A DNA stretch of 36,642 nucleotides from assembly GCA_016742125.1 (NCBI GenBank), contig JACVCM010000026.1:1-36642 (forward strand), in the 5' to 3' direction. Each line of letters starts with the position of its first letter. The stretch's first letter is position 1. Below are positions 15,925 to 24,994 of this stretch, in pieces. The notes under the pieces were generated by a model. It was not told the DNA's origin. It was given only the letters and a program-made list of their open reading frames with translations, and made no database searches. The translations under genes and the position numbers were made by a program. Source of the DNA: Sphingomonadaceae bacterium (lineage in GTDB: Bacteria; Pseudomonadota; Alphaproteobacteria; Sphingomonadales; Sphingomonadaceae).

Positions 15925-17711
15925 TGGAAGAAAATTCACACCATCTGGTCGCCGATGTAATGTTCGGCGGCGTGGTATTGCTGGGCGCTGCACTGATGGC
16001 GGTGTTATTGTTCCGGCGGCTGGGCCTCGGGGCGGTGCTCGGCTATCTGGTCGCAGGCATTACCATCGGGCCGGACGGTTTGGGCCTCATCCAGGAAGCC
16101 GAAACCATTCTTGCATATTCCGAAATCGGCATCATCCTGCTGCTGTTTCTGGTAGGGCTTGAGCTTTCGCCCAGCCGATTGTGGCTCATGCGACGCGACA
16201 TATTTGTTTTCGGACCGTTACAAGTGGCACTGTGCGGGCTGGCGATGTTCGCAGTGATCAAGTTTGCGATGCCCAGATTCAGTTGGGAGGCAGCACTGGT
16301 TCTTGGCTTACCGCTGGCGCTGTCCTCGACCGCGCAGGTGCTGCCGCTGCTGCAATCGCGCGGAAGGCTGAAAACCGATTATGGTGAGAAAAGCTTCTCG
16401 ATCCTGCTATTTCAGGATGTTTCGATCGTTCCGCTGCTGACTATCGTTGCCGCCCTGTCGCGTGCCCCTGCTGAAGAGGGTGCCGTTAGCGGTTGGCTTT
16501 TGGTTGTCTATGCGGTTCTGGCTATCATTGGTCTGGTTTTGGCCGGACGCTATCTGCTGTCCCCTTTGCTTCGCCTGGTCGGTAAGATTTCGGAGCGCGA
16601 ACTGTTTATTGTAACGGGGTTATTCACGGTCTGCGCCAGCGCCGCTGTGATGCAGATGATCGGCGTATCTGCTGCGCTGGGTGCATTCATCGCCGGAGTA
16701 ATGCTCGCTGAATCGCCCTACCGGCATGAGCTGGAAGCGGATATCGATCCCTTCCGGTCTATTTTGCTAGGGTTGTTTTTCCTTGCCGTTGGGATGCTGC
16801 TCGACCTCGATGTCATCGCGGCGCAGCCCTGGACGGTCGTCGGAATGGCCGTGGCGCTAATCCTCGTCAAAACTGGCGTGATTTTTCTGCTGGCACGCTT
16901 TTTCGGGCTTAACAACAGCGCATCGATTATCGCGGCTCTGTTGCTGAGCCAAGGCGGCGAATTCGGCTTTGTCCTGTTCGCGGCAGCGCAAAGCGCGCTA
17001 CTTATCGAACCCGAGGCCGCGAGCCTTTTCGGCGCCGTGGTCACATTATCCATGGCATCTACGCCCTTCCTGATGATCCTGGCCGGAAAGCTGGCCACCC
17101 GGAAACAGGCGCGCGAGGTGCAGCTGGACGATCCCGAACTGGCCGCACAGGCAAATGTCATTATCGTTGGCCATGGTCGCTTTGGCCAGCAGGTCGCACA
17201 GATCATGCAGGCGGCGGGACGCAGTGTCACACTGATCGACATAAATCCCGAAACCATCGACCTGAGCGGAGAATTTGGGCGGAAGGTGTTCTATGGCGAC
17301 GGAACGCGGCTCGACCTTTTGCAGCGGGCGGGGGCAGAGAAGGCCTGTGCGATTTTCTTCTGCATCAACGACCGCGATTTAAGCGCCGAGACGCTTACGC
17401 CGGTGCGTCACGCATTCCCGCAAACCAAGATTTTTGTTCGGGCGTATGACCGACGGCAAGCCATGGAACTGATGCCCGACAAGGATATTGTAATCGTGCG
17501 GGAGGTATTCGAATCGTCGATCAAGCTGGCCATCGAGGGTTTGAAATCCCTTGGGTTTGCGAAGCCGCAAATCGAACGGGTGGTCAGCGAATTCCGCACC
17601 CGCGACCGCAACCGGCTGACGGCTCAATATGAGAGCGGCGATATGCATGCAGGCCAGCGCCACAGTTTCGGGGGTGACGATTCCGACGACTTCCTGTTCG
17701 ATCAATCCTGA
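15924..17711 (+). CDS. CPA2 family K+(Na+)/H+ antiporter with TrkA-N domain (KefB/KefC-like)
   Basis: This is a 595-residue inner-membrane cation:proton antiporter. About residues 10-390 hold a dozen membrane helices; LAESPYRHELEADIDPF and LFFLAVGMLLDLD around residues 265-295 are typical of CPA2 transporters. A cytosolic Rossmann TrkA-N/RCK domain follows from about residue 410, with NVIIVGHGRFGQQVAQIM and DGTRLDLLQRAGAEKA. This layout matches glutathione-gated potassium efflux proteins KefB/KefC; the gating ligand is not evident. The start overlaps the scaffold gene stop by one base. The 3' end overlaps the convergent aroB 3' end by ten bases, so the two stop regions are shared. Confidence 0.92.
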   Translation: MEENSHHLVADVMFGGVVLLGAALMAVLLFRRLGLGAVLGYLVAGITIGPDGLGLIQEAETILAYSEIGIILLLFLVGLELSPSRLWLMRRDIFVFGPLQVALCGLAMFAVIKFAMPRFSWEAALVLGLPLALSSTAQVLPLLQSRGRLKTDYGEKSFSILLFQDVSIVPLLTIVAALSRAPAEEGAVSGWLLVVYAVLAIIGLVLAGRYLLSPLLRLVGKISERELFIVTGLFTVCASAAVMQMIGVSAALGAFIAGVMLAESPYRHELEADIDPFRSILLGLFFLAVGMLLDLDVIAAQPWTVVGMAVALILVKTGVIFLLARFFGLNNSASIIAALLLSQGGEFGFVLFAAAQSALLIEPEAASLFGAVVTLSMASTPFLMILAGKLATRKQAREVQLDDPELAAQANVIIVGHGRFGQQVAQIMQAAGRSVTLIDINPETIDLSGEFGRKVFYGDGTRLDLLQRAGAEKACAIFFCINDRDLSAETLTPVRHAFPQTKIFVRAYDRRQAMELMPDKDIVIVREVFESSIKLAIEGLKSLGFAKPQIERVVSEFRTRDRNRLTAQYESGDMHAGQRHSFGGDDSDDFLFDQS

Positions 17712-18802
17712 TTGTCGAGAAAAGCGGCAATGTCGGCCAAGTCGACATCCTTGTTCAGGAAGGTCTTGCCGATCCCGCGCGCCAACAGAAATGGCAGCTT
17801 GCCACCGGCCATTTTCTTGTCGTGCAACATATGCTCGACAAGCCTGGCTCCCTTGGCGGTGACGCCTGCGTCGGACAGCGTTACCGGAAGCCCGGCACGG
17901 TGAAGAACTTTTGCCACGCGGTCGGCATCTTGCGTTGCACACAGCTCAAGCCGCGCTGAATAACGAAAGGCCAGTACCATACCGGTCGCCACTGCCTCGC
18001 CATGGAAAAGTCTGTCGGAAAAGCCGGTATCGGCCTCAAGCGCATGCCCGAATGTATGTCCAAGATTGAGCAAGGCGCGCGTTCCGGTGAGCTCTGTCTC
18101 GTCCGCCGCAACGATTCGTGCCTTGGACTTTACCGAATGGACTATGGCATATTCGCGTGCCTCCGCGTCACCGTCAAAAAAGGCCTCCAGGTGGGTGTCG
18201 CACCAGTCGAAAAAGTCGGCATCATCTATGAGACCATATTTGACGACTTCGGCAAAACCGGAAGCAAGCTGGCGACGTGGCAGGCTTTGCAAAACATCGG
18301 GATCGATCAGCACAAGAGATGGCTGGTGAAACGCTCCAACCAGATTTTTGCCCGAGCGGCTGTTGATGGCGGTTTTGCCGCCGACACTGCTGTCGACCTG
18401 CGCCAGCAATGTTGTCGGTATCTGCACAAACGAACATCCGCGTTTGACGATATGCGCGGCAAAGCCGGTGATGTCTCCTACTACTCCGCCACCCAGCGCA
18501 ACGATATGGTCGCTGCGTTCGACGTGGTTTTCAAGCAACCAGTCGGTCAATCGCTCCAGCTCTGTCCAGCTTTTGCCGGATTCCCCAGCGGGCAGTACAT
18601 ATAGAGCAGTATCGATATTGGCGTGCGCGAGGCAGGCCTGTACGTCCGGCCAAAGCAGTTCTTCAACATTGGTGTCCGTAACGATGAGCAGTCGCCCGTT
18701 TCGCACAAATGGCGACACGAAATCCGGAATACGATCCAATAACCCCGCCTCGACGCGAATGTCATAGGGTCGGTCCGCAAGGTCGACAGAAACGATGGTC
18801 AT
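17702..18802 (-). CDS. aroB: 3-dehydroquinate synthase
   Basis: AroB converts DAHP to 3-dehydroquinate, the second step of the shikimate pathway, using NAD and a divalent metal. The 366-residue length is normal. Signatures include the NAD-binding GGGVVGDITGFAA near residue 105, QIPTTLLAQVDSSVGGKTAIN near 127, the metal and active-site region GFAEVVKYGLI, and NLGHTFGHALE with two His ligands near 250. It is translated immediately after aroK, whose stop overlaps its start by four bases, giving an aroK-aroB operon. It is convergent with, and overlaps by ten bases, the CPA2 antiporter. Confidence 0.98.
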   Translation of the reverse strand: MTIVSVDLADRPYDIRVEAGLLDRIPDFVSPFVRNGRLLIVTDTNVEELLWPDVQACLAHANIDTALYVLPAGESGKSWTELERLTDWLLENHVERSDHIVALGGGVVGDITGFAAHIVKRGCSFVQIPTTLLAQVDSSVGGKTAINSRSGKNLVGAFHQPSLVLIDPDVLQSLPRRQLASGFAEVVKYGLIDDADFFDWCDTHLEAFFDGDAEAREYAIVHSVKSKARIVAADETELTGTRALLNLGHTFGHALEADTGFSDRLFHGEAVATGMVLAFRYSARLELCATQDADRVAKVLHRAGLPVTLSDAGVTAKGARLVEHMLHDKKMAGGKLPFLLARGIGKTFLNKDVDLADIAAFLDNQD

Positions 18803-19353
18803 CGGGCAAGTGCTTTCAGGATGTTGTCGACCGTCCTGCCATGCGGGGACGCATCGCTGCGAATGTGAATATCGGCCGTCGCATAAAGTGGGTTCCTGAC
18901 CTTGCCAAGCTCCGTCAATACTTCCACGGGGTCGCGATCCTTGAGAAGCGGGCGATGGCTGCGCCGCGACACCCGGTCCGCCAATATCCTGATGTCCGCG
19001 TCAAGCCAGATTGACCGCGCGCAAGACAGGATAAGCGCCCGGGTTTCGTCATTTATGAATGCACCCCCACCCGTTGCGATCACTTTTGGCGGTCCTTCGA
19101 TCAGCCTCGCGATCACACGCCGTTCGCCATCGCGAAAATAGGGTTCGCCGAATTTTTCGAATATTTCCGCGATCGACATGCCGGCCGCGCGCTCAATCTC
19201 TTCATCGGCGTCGACGAAATCGCAGTGCAGGCGCGCAGCGAGACGTCGGCCGATGCTGGTCTTGCCGACCCCCATCATTCCGACAAGCACGATGGGCCGG
19301 TCGATTGCCGGGTTATCTATGGCCTGAATGTTCCGGTTTTCATGTGAGCCCAT
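18799..19353 (-). CDS. aroK: Shikimate kinase
   Basis: AroK phosphorylates shikimate at the 3-hydroxyl using ATP, the fifth step of the shikimate pathway. The 184 residues include Walker A GMMGVGKTSIGRRLA (about residues 25-39), the shikimate-binding DFVDADEEIE, the EPYFRDGE segment, the Walker B-like IATGGGAF, and the adenine lid RRSHRPLLKDRD. The N-terminal 18 residues (MGSHENRNIQAI...) are extra to the core and the start has only a weak ribosome-binding site, so the protein could begin a little later. It overlaps aroB by four bases. The upstream gap of 72 bases is divergent with the small membrane gene. Confidence 0.97.
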   Translation of the reverse strand: MGSHENRNIQAIDNPAIDRPIVLVGMMGVGKTSIGRRLAARLHCDFVDADEEIERAAGMSIAEIFEKFGEPYFRDGERRVIARLIEGPPKVIATGGGAFINDETRALILSCARSIWLDADIRILADRVSRRSHRPLLKDRDPVEVLTELGKVRNPLYATADIHIRSDASPHGRTVDNILKALAR

Positions 19354-19425
19354 TGCGACTGGGGCTATATATCGGCTAGGCTCAACCCGAAAGCGATTTG
19401 CAAAGCTGCATGATGTGTTGGTTAG

Positions 19426-19617
19426 ATGGATAAAATGACTGGGGTCGTGCGCGGCGGACGAAAAAAATGGCTGCTATGGTCGGTGCCGGTTGCGATAATT
19501 GCCATTACGCTGCTACTCTGGCTTGAATGGCTGGGGAGCGAGCGGCCCCTGCAAATTAAAGAAATTCCGGTAGGAATACCGGCAGAAAAAGCGGGTTCGC
19601 GTATTGACCGACAGTAA
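19426..19617 (+). CDS. Small single-pass membrane protein
   Basis: This is a 63-residue protein of unknown function. A basic N-terminus (GGRKKW) precedes one hydrophobic segment at about residues 15-36, then a short tail on the far side ending IPAEKAGSRIDRQ; the topology is probably N-in. I do not recognise a family. Its stop lies 14 bases inside the next gene, which starts with TTG, so the pair is very likely translationally coupled and works together. The start could also be the ATG three codons later, at 19435, which has a GATGGA seven bases upstream. Confidence 0.6.
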   Translation: MDKMTGVVRGGRKKWLLWSVPVAIIAITLLLWLEWLGSERPLQIKEIPVGIPAEKAGSRIDRQ

Positions 19618-21421
19618 ATCCAAAACAGCGTTGTTGGCCGCCGGGGCACTGGCAATTGTTTTTGCTTTGCCCGCACTAGGCCAGCAGGGTCCCGAATCCC
19701 TTCTGCCGGAAGGCTTCGGTGATCCGCCTCCTCCGCCTTCCTCTCCTACTACTAGGCCACCTGCCGCCGGACCGGTGGTCCCGGGGACGCCAACGTCGCC
19801 CCTACCGGCTACTAACGTTGCACCTCCAGCGTCGAATGGCGTCGATGAAGATGAGGGGGATGAAGAAGAGGATGAGGAGGAAGAAGAAGACGAACTCGCC
19901 ATTCGCTATGATGTCCCGCCCGCTGCGCGCCGCTCACTAACGGCGGTCGGGATTATTTCAGACGCATCCGGCGGATTTCCCGCAGACGCCTTTGGCAACA
20001 CCGATGGCGCGTTTCTGAAGCAGGTCGTCAGCCGCACCACCGGCCCAATTGCGTCCCGCTGGGGCACCATCATGGCGCGTCGCCTGCTGGCCAGCCGCAC
20101 CCTTACGCCGGAGGGAGTGAACGGTGCAGACTGGACAGCCGAGCGGGCTTGGTTGCTGTTGCGGATGGGAGATTCGGTCGTCGCGCGCCGACTGGTGCAG
20201 GAAGTCGATGCAGGCAATTATACCAAGCGGCTGCACGAGGTGGCTATGCAGGCGTTGCTCGCCAATGGCGACCTGTCGGGCATGTGTCCGCTCACAGAAA
20301 GTGGCGTTCGGCTTGTCAATGATGGTCGCTGGAAAATGTCGCGCGCCATTTGTGCCTCGCTGGCTGGCGAGCAGGGCAGCGCGACCGCCTTTATCAATCA
20401 AGGCCGCTATCAGGGCTGGGTCAGGGGGATCGATTATCGCCTGACCGAAAAGGCTGTGGGTGCAGGCATCAATGGCCGCCGTCAGGTCAAGATCGAATGG
20501 GAAGGCGTCGAAGGGATGAACCCCTGGCGTTTCGGGCTGTCGGCTGCCACGGGCATGGAGCCGCCCGACAGGTTGTTCGACAATAGTGGACGGCAACTTG
20601 CCGGATGGCGCGTTCAGCTTCCCATGTTCACGGCAGCGACGCGTGCCAAATATGCATCAGCCGCGGGGGCTCTAGGCGTTTTTTCGAACCGTGACATGGT
20701 GGACCTCTACGGCCAGGTACTGGAAGACACCGAAGCGAACGACGCGGTACGCACTCGGGCTGAAAACCTGCAATCGGCATATACAGCCTCGGGCGACGCC
20801 GCGAAAATTACAGCCATGTCCGCCATCTGGCGCAATGCAGCAGCAGGTGCCGAGTATCACGGCGCATTGGTCATGACCGCACGTGCGGCGGCGCTAATCC
20901 GGCCGGACGACGCACATGCCAGCTCGGCTGACGGGCTTGTCGCGTCGATGTTGACGGCGGGGTTGGATCGCAATGCGGCATCCTGGGCAAATGTGGTGAG
21001 TGAAGGGACGCTCGGCTGGGCCTTGACGGCACTGGGTGCACCGCGTCGCGCACAACCCGTCCAATATGGCGCGCTCGATGATTTTTATGGCAACGACAAT
21101 AGCGAGAATGCACATAAGTCTGCGCTGCTGCTGGCAGGTCTCGCAGGGCTCAGCAGGATCGATCCCGAAGCGCAGGCCGATTTTGGAGGCGATCTGGAAG
21201 TCAATGTAACGCGGCAGACTGCGTGGTCTCGTGCAATTTCGGCAGCGGCGGAACGCGGCGAACAGGGAACAGTCGCATTGATGGCTGTTGCCGGGCTTCA
21301 GGCACCCTCATGGTCGGTCATCCCTGCAAACCATCTCTATCACATTGTTCGTTCATTGCGTCGCGTGGGGTTGGAGGCGGAAGCCCGCATGATTGCTGCC
21401 GAAGCGGTCACCTTCGCCTGA
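19604..21421 (+). CDS. Large secreted protein with Pro-rich and poly-acidic linker, unknown function
   Basis: The 605-residue exported protein belongs to no family I can name, though similar proteins sit next to xerD in sphingomonads as I recall. A Sec signal covers residues 1-26 (ALPALG, then QQGP). Residues 41-76 are Pro-rich, and 81-97 are almost entirely Asp/Glu. From about 105 to the end it is mostly alpha-helical with many Ala-rich repeats that resemble TPR-like or SLT-accessory helical solenoids, but no motif is certain. Two Cys (CPLTE, ICASLAG) could form a disulfide. The only usable start is TTG at 19604, overlapping the preceding small membrane gene. The xerD-like gene begins 13 bases downstream. 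Confidence 0.72.
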   Translation: MTDSKSKTALLAAGALAIVFALPALGQQGPESLLPEGFGDPPPPPSSPTTRPPAAGPVVPGTPTSPLPATNVAPPASNGVDEDEGDEEEDEEEEEDELAIRYDVPPAARRSLTAVGIISDASGGFPADAFGNTDGAFLKQVVSRTTGPIASRWGTIMARRLLASRTLTPEGVNGADWTAERAWLLLRMGDSVVARRLVQEVDAGNYTKRLHEVAMQALLANGDLSGMCPLTESGVRLVNDGRWKMSRAICASLAGEQGSATAFINQGRYQGWVRGIDYRLTEKAVGAGINGRRQVKIEWEGVEGMNPWRFGLSAATGMEPPDRLFDNSGRQLAGWRVQLPMFTAATRAKYASAAGALGVFSNRDMVDLYGQVLEDTEANDAVRTRAENLQSAYTASGDAAKITAMSAIWRNAAAGAEYHGALVMTARAAALIRPDDAHASSADGLVASMLTAGLDRNAASWANVVSEGTLGWALTALGAPRRAQPVQYGALDDFYGNDNSENAHKSALLLAGLAGLSRIDPEAQADFGGDLEVNVTRQTAWSRAISAAAERGEQGTVALMAVAGLQAPSWSVIPANHLYHIVRSLRRVGLEAEARMIAAEAVTFA

Positions 21422-21434
21422 TTGCCCAGGGCTG

Positions 21435-22358
21435 ATGGCCGGCGATATCGATCTTGTCGATCGTTTCCTTGAAATGATGGCCGCGGAGCGCGGTGTCGCG
21501 AAAAATACGATCGCGGCATATCGTAGCGACTTGATTGCTGCGTCGGGGACGCTCGATGGTCATTTGGTCGACGCGGACGCGAAATCTCTCGCGAGGCTGG
21601 CAAACGGTTGGGGCGACCTTGCCAGCAGCTCGGTCGCGCGCAAGGCGTCGGCATTACGGCGTTTTTATGGCTTTCTGCATGAGGAAGGGCATCGGAAGGA
21701 CAATCCGTCGCAGAGCTTGCCGAAACCCGCTCAGGCCAGACCGCTACCCAAAATTCTGGATAAGCAGGAAGTGGATTTACTCTTCGAGACTATTGAGGAT
21801 CGTCTTTCGAAACCGCATCCGTTGCCCAAGGATTATCGCCTGTCGGCACTTGTCGAATTGCTTTACGGGTCGGGTTTGCGCGCAAGCGAACTCGTTGCAC
21901 TGCCAAGAACATCTGTCATGCCGGACAGACCTTTCATCATTCTGTTGGGCAAAGGATCGAAGGAACGGCTTGTCCCGATTTCGGACCGGGCGCGTCACGC
22001 CGTCGGTGCTTGGCAAGCGTTCGTCCCCAATGACTCGCGCTACCTTTTTCCTTCACGCAGCGGACATATTAGCCGCATCCGCCTGTTCCAGATTATCAAG
22101 GCGCTTGCTGCGGCCGCCGGTCTGAACCCGGACAAGATCAGCCCGCACGTCCTGCGCCATGCCTTTGCCACGCATTTATTGGCGGGCGGCGCTAACCTTC
22201 GCGCGTTGCAGGCGATGCTGGGGCACGCCGACATCGCGACCACGCAAATCTATACCCATGTCGACAGCAGTCGGCTGGTCGAACTGGTGAACAAGCGTCA
22301 TCCGCTTGCAAAGCGCACGTTGACCCGCAGCACTGCAGGCACTAACCCGCAGCAATGA
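21435..22358 (+). CDS. xerD: Tyrosine recombinase XerD-like
   Basis: This is a site-specific tyrosine recombinase of 307 residues, the size of XerC/XerD, which resolve chromosome dimers at dif. The SAM-like N-terminal domain (about 1-95) is followed by the catalytic domain with all active residues: Arg149 (YGSGLRASEL), Lys173 (LGKGSKER), His238 and Arg241 (SPHVLRHAFATHLL), His264 (MLGHADIATT) and nucleophile Tyr273 (QIYTHV). Being flanked by accA and housekeeping genes argues for the chromosomal XerD rather than a mobile-element integrase. The start at 21435 lies just after the stop of the preceding gene; it overlaps accA by four bases. Confidence 0.93.
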   Translation: MAGDIDLVDRFLEMMAAERGVAKNTIAAYRSDLIAASGTLDGHLVDADAKSLARLANGWGDLASSSVARKASALRRFYGFLHEEGHRKDNPSQSLPKPAQARPLPKILDKQEVDLLFETIEDRLSKPHPLPKDYRLSALVELLYGSGLRASELVALPRTSVMPDRPFIILLGKGSKERLVPISDRARHAVGAWQAFVPNDSRYLFPSRSGHISRIRLFQIIKALAAAAGLNPDKISPHVLRHAFATHLLAGGANLRALQAMLGHADIATTQIYTHVDSSRLVELVNKRHPLAKRTLTRSTAGTNPQQ

Positions 22359-23299
22359 CAGTCTATCTCGATTTCGAAAAACCTATCGCGGCGCTAGAGG
22401 CGCGCATCATGGAACTGCAGGAAGCAGCCGAAGAAAGCGAAATCGACGCCGAGGCGGAAATAGGGAAGCTGCGCGACAAAGCCGACAAGCAATTGAAGGA
22501 CATATATGCCAAGCTTACAGCCTGGCAAAAAACACAAGTCGCCCGGCACCCGGAACGACCGCACTTCAAGCATTTCGTGGCATCGATTTTCGAAGATTTC
22601 ATGCCGCTCGCCGGGGACCGGGCATTTGCGGACGACCAGGCGATATTGGGCGGTTTGGCCCGGCTTGACGGTCGCAGGGTCATGTTGATCGGCCATGAAA
22701 AGGGAGACGATACGCAAAGCCGGCTGCGTCATAATTTCGGGATGGGTAAGCCTGAAGGTTACAGGAAGGCAATCCGGCTGATGGAGGTCGCCGACCGGTT
22801 CGGCATTCCTGTGGTCAGTCTCGTTGATACATCGGGTGCCTTCCCGGGCATTCAGGCCGAAGAACGGGGGCAGGCCGAGGCGATTGCCCGCTCGACCGAG
22901 AAATGCCTCCAACTCGGCGTGCCGATGATCGCCTGTATTGTAGGTGAAGGCGGATCCGGAGGGGCGGTCGCGCTTGCGGCTGCCAACCGTGTTTTAATGT
23001 TCGAACATGCGGTCTATTCGGTCATTTCACCCGAGGGTTGCGCGTCGATATTGTGGCGCACCGGCGACAAGGCGGCCGACGCGGCGCAGGCGATGAAGAT
23101 GACGGCCGACGATTTGAAATCGCTCGGTGTAATCGATCGCATTGTGGACGAACCGATGGGTGGGGCTCATCGCGACCATGCGATGGCGGCTGCAGCGCTT
23201 GGCAAGGCCATTGGCGAAGAAATTGACGCTTTGGCGGGGTTTTCGGCAAAAGAGTTGTTGCAGCAGCGTCGGGCCAAGTTTCTCGCGATGGGAGCATAG
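22355..23299 (+). CDS. accA: Acetyl-CoA carboxylase carboxyltransferase subunit alpha
   Basis: AccA, with AccD, transfers the carboxyl group from biotin to acetyl-CoA to make malonyl-CoA, the committed step of fatty acid synthesis. The 314 residues match the usual length. The N-terminal coiled coil (YLDFEKPIAALEARIMELQ) leads to ARHPERPHFKHF, then GMGKPEGYRKAIRLM, the CoA-pocket region DTSGAFPGIQAEERGQAEAI and the oxyanion patch EGGSGGAVALA, ending with SVISPEGCASILWR. The ATG overlaps the xerD stop, so the genes are coupled. A GC-rich hairpin follows immediately. Confidence 0.98.
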   Translation: MTVYLDFEKPIAALEARIMELQEAAEESEIDAEAEIGKLRDKADKQLKDIYAKLTAWQKTQVARHPERPHFKHFVASIFEDFMPLAGDRAFADDQAILGGLARLDGRRVMLIGHEKGDDTQSRLRHNFGMGKPEGYRKAIRLMEVADRFGIPVVSLVDTSGAFPGIQAEERGQAEAIARSTEKCLQLGVPMIACIVGEGGSGGAVALAAANRVLMFEHAVYSVISPEGCASILWRTGDKAADAAQAMKMTADDLKSLGVIDRIVDEPMGGAHRDHAMAAAALGKAIGEEIDALAGFSAKELLQQRRAKFLAMGA

Positions 23300-23323
23300 C
23301 CCGCGCTTGGTCGCTGGCGCGGG
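23300..23323 (+). terminator. Hairpin terminator after accA
   Basis: CCCGCGC (23300-23306) pairs perfectly with GCGCGGG (23317-23323) across a 10-base loop, directly after the accA stop. The following bases, TCGAAATTTT, form only a weak T-tract, so it is a probable but not strong intrinsic terminator. Confidence 0.6.
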
Positions 23324-23330
23324 TCGAAAT

Positions 23331-23358
23331 TTTACGCGTGCGGAACATAATATATGCT
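23331..23358 (+). promoter_or_regulatory. Possible promoter of the M48 protease gene
   Basis: TTTACG (23331-23336), 16 bases, TATGCT (23353-23358) lies downstream of the accA hairpin and 33 bases before the protease ATG. The -35 box is poor; the AT-rich ATAATATATG region around the -10 is the stronger hint. Confidence 0.33.
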
Positions 23359-23391
23359 AGTCTGGTTTCAGGCGACCGGAGGAGAGCATAT

Positions 23392-24888
23392 ATGCCTATC
23401 AGCAAAAATTTACTCATACTTGGTGGCGTAGGCCTGGCCTTGGTCGGCTCCAATGTTGCAACTCCCGTTGCAGCCCAGAAAAAGCCCGCAGCATCGGTGC
23501 CCAAGCCCTTTACGGCACAAGAAAAGTCGGAAGGCGCCAAATATCATCCTGAAATTCTCAAAGAATTTGGCGGACCGATGCAGAGTCCCCAGACGGCCTA
23601 TGTTGTTCGCGTAGGCAAGAATATCGCTCTGCAGTCCGGTTTGGGCAATGCGGAGAGCGATTTCAATGTCACTTTGCTCAACTCCTCGGTCAACAATGCT
23701 TTCGCGATTCCGGGTGGCTATGTTTACATCACGCGGCAGCTGGTGGCGCTTTGCAATAGCGAGGCGGAGATGGCCGGCGTTCTTGGCCATGAAGTCGGCC
23801 ATACGGCCGCGCGTCACAGCAAGAAGCGGCAAAAAAATGCGACGCTTGCCAATATCCTGGGTGTTGGCGGAACGATATTGGGCGCAGTGCTGGGCGATAA
23901 CGGCGGATTGCTAGGTGCGCTAGGCGGCGGCCTAAAACAATATTCCGGGACGCTGGCGCAAGTTTTCAGCCTGAAATATTCTCGCAGCCAGGAAGAGGAA
24001 GCCGACGATCTGGGTATCCGATATCTCAGTCAGGCAGGTTATGACCCCACTGCGCTTTCTGCGATGCTAAACTCGCTCGCGCTGCAAACGTCGGTCGATG
24101 CGCGCGTGTCGGGCTTGGGTGATAACCGGGTTCCCGAATGGGCTAGCACACACCCTGATCCAGCCAGACGCGTCGTCCGGGCAGCTAACAATGCACGTAA
24201 ATATGCCGCCAACACCAACCGACGTGCCGATACCCATCTTACCGCCATTAACGGGATGCTATATGGCGACGACCCTGCACAGGGCGTGGTGGAAGGGCAG
24301 GATTTTCTCCATCCCGATATCCGTATGAAGTTCACCGCGCCGAATGGTTTTGGCTTGCAGAATGGCACCGACGCAATTTCGATCAATGGAAACAGCGGCA
24401 AGGCCATATTCACACAGGGCAATTTCACAGGTGACCGGCAGGCATATATTGCTGCGGCGCTAAAATCGGTGTCAGGTCAGAACCAGACGATTCCCGTGGG
24501 CGAAATCAGGCGCACGACAGTGAACGGCATACCGGCCTTTTATGCCTCTTCGGTGGTCAATACGCAGCAAGGCGCGCGGGAAGTAACGGTGTTTGCTTAT
24601 GAGTGGAGCGGCAACGTCGGTTATCACTTCATCACCATATCGGCCGCCAACGCCAATCCTTTTGGCAGTATGTTTAACAGCATGACCCGGCTGAATGCAT
24701 CTCAGGCGGCGTCGATCAAACCACGCAAATTGCGCGTCGTGACGGTCGGAAGCCGCGATTCGGTTGCTTCTCTCGCCGGTCGGATGGCGTATCCAACACT
24801 GCAGACGGAGCGATTTCTGGCATTGAATGGCCTGTCGGGCAATGCGACGCTGACCGCAGGGCAGAAGGTGAAGATCGTAACCTATTGA
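23392..24888 (+). CDS. Exported M48 family zinc metalloprotease with LysM-like C-terminus
   Basis: This is a 498-residue periplasmic peptidase of the M48 family (BepA/LoiP-like), probably acting in envelope protein quality control. A Sec signal covers residues 1-33 (VAA, then QKKP). The zinc motif LGHEVGHTAARH gives HEVGH, and the third ligand Glu is in SRSQEEEADDLGIRYL about 75 residues later. IPGGYVYITRQLVAL just before the active site is typical. The final 55 residues (VVTVGSRDSVASLAGRM ... LTAGQKVKIV) look like a degenerate LysM, which would anchor it to peptidoglycan. The start has a strong GGAGGAG. It ends at a bidirectional terminator. Confidence 0.92.
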   Translation: MPISKNLLILGGVGLALVGSNVATPVAAQKKPAASVPKPFTAQEKSEGAKYHPEILKEFGGPMQSPQTAYVVRVGKNIALQSGLGNAESDFNVTLLNSSVNNAFAIPGGYVYITRQLVALCNSEAEMAGVLGHEVGHTAARHSKKRQKNATLANILGVGGTILGAVLGDNGGLLGALGGGLKQYSGTLAQVFSLKYSRSQEEEADDLGIRYLSQAGYDPTALSAMLNSLALQTSVDARVSGLGDNRVPEWASTHPDPARRVVRAANNARKYAANTNRRADTHLTAINGMLYGDDPAQGVVEGQDFLHPDIRMKFTAPNGFGLQNGTDAISINGNSGKAIFTQGNFTGDRQAYIAAALKSVSGQNQTIPVGEIRRTTVNGIPAFYASSVVNTQQGAREVTVFAYEWSGNVGYHFITISAANANPFGSMFNSMTRLNASQAASIKPRKLRVVTVGSRDSVASLAGRMAYPTLQTERFLALNGLSGNATLTAGQKVKIVTY

Positions 24889-24922
24889 ACTGTCCTGATG
24901 TCCTGGGCCGGGCAACAAAAAA

Positions 24923-24946
24923 GGGGTAGCGAAATCTCGCTACCCC
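24923..24946. terminator. Bidirectional Rho-independent terminator
   Basis: GGGGTAGCGA pairs perfectly with TCGCTACCCC around a four-base loop. It is followed by CCTCTTTTTTG on plus, and the A-run CAACAAAAAA on the other side gives a U-tract on minus. It ends the M48 gene (plus) and the Flp pilin gene (minus). Confidence 0.95.
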
Positions 24947-24994
24947 CTCTTTTTTGTATGAAGGTGGGGTTATCGCTAACCCCGATCCTTATTA

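Noticed and set aside
21435..22358. Integrase of a mobile element
   Set aside because: Size, motifs and coupling to accA fit the housekeeping XerD; there is no element boundary.
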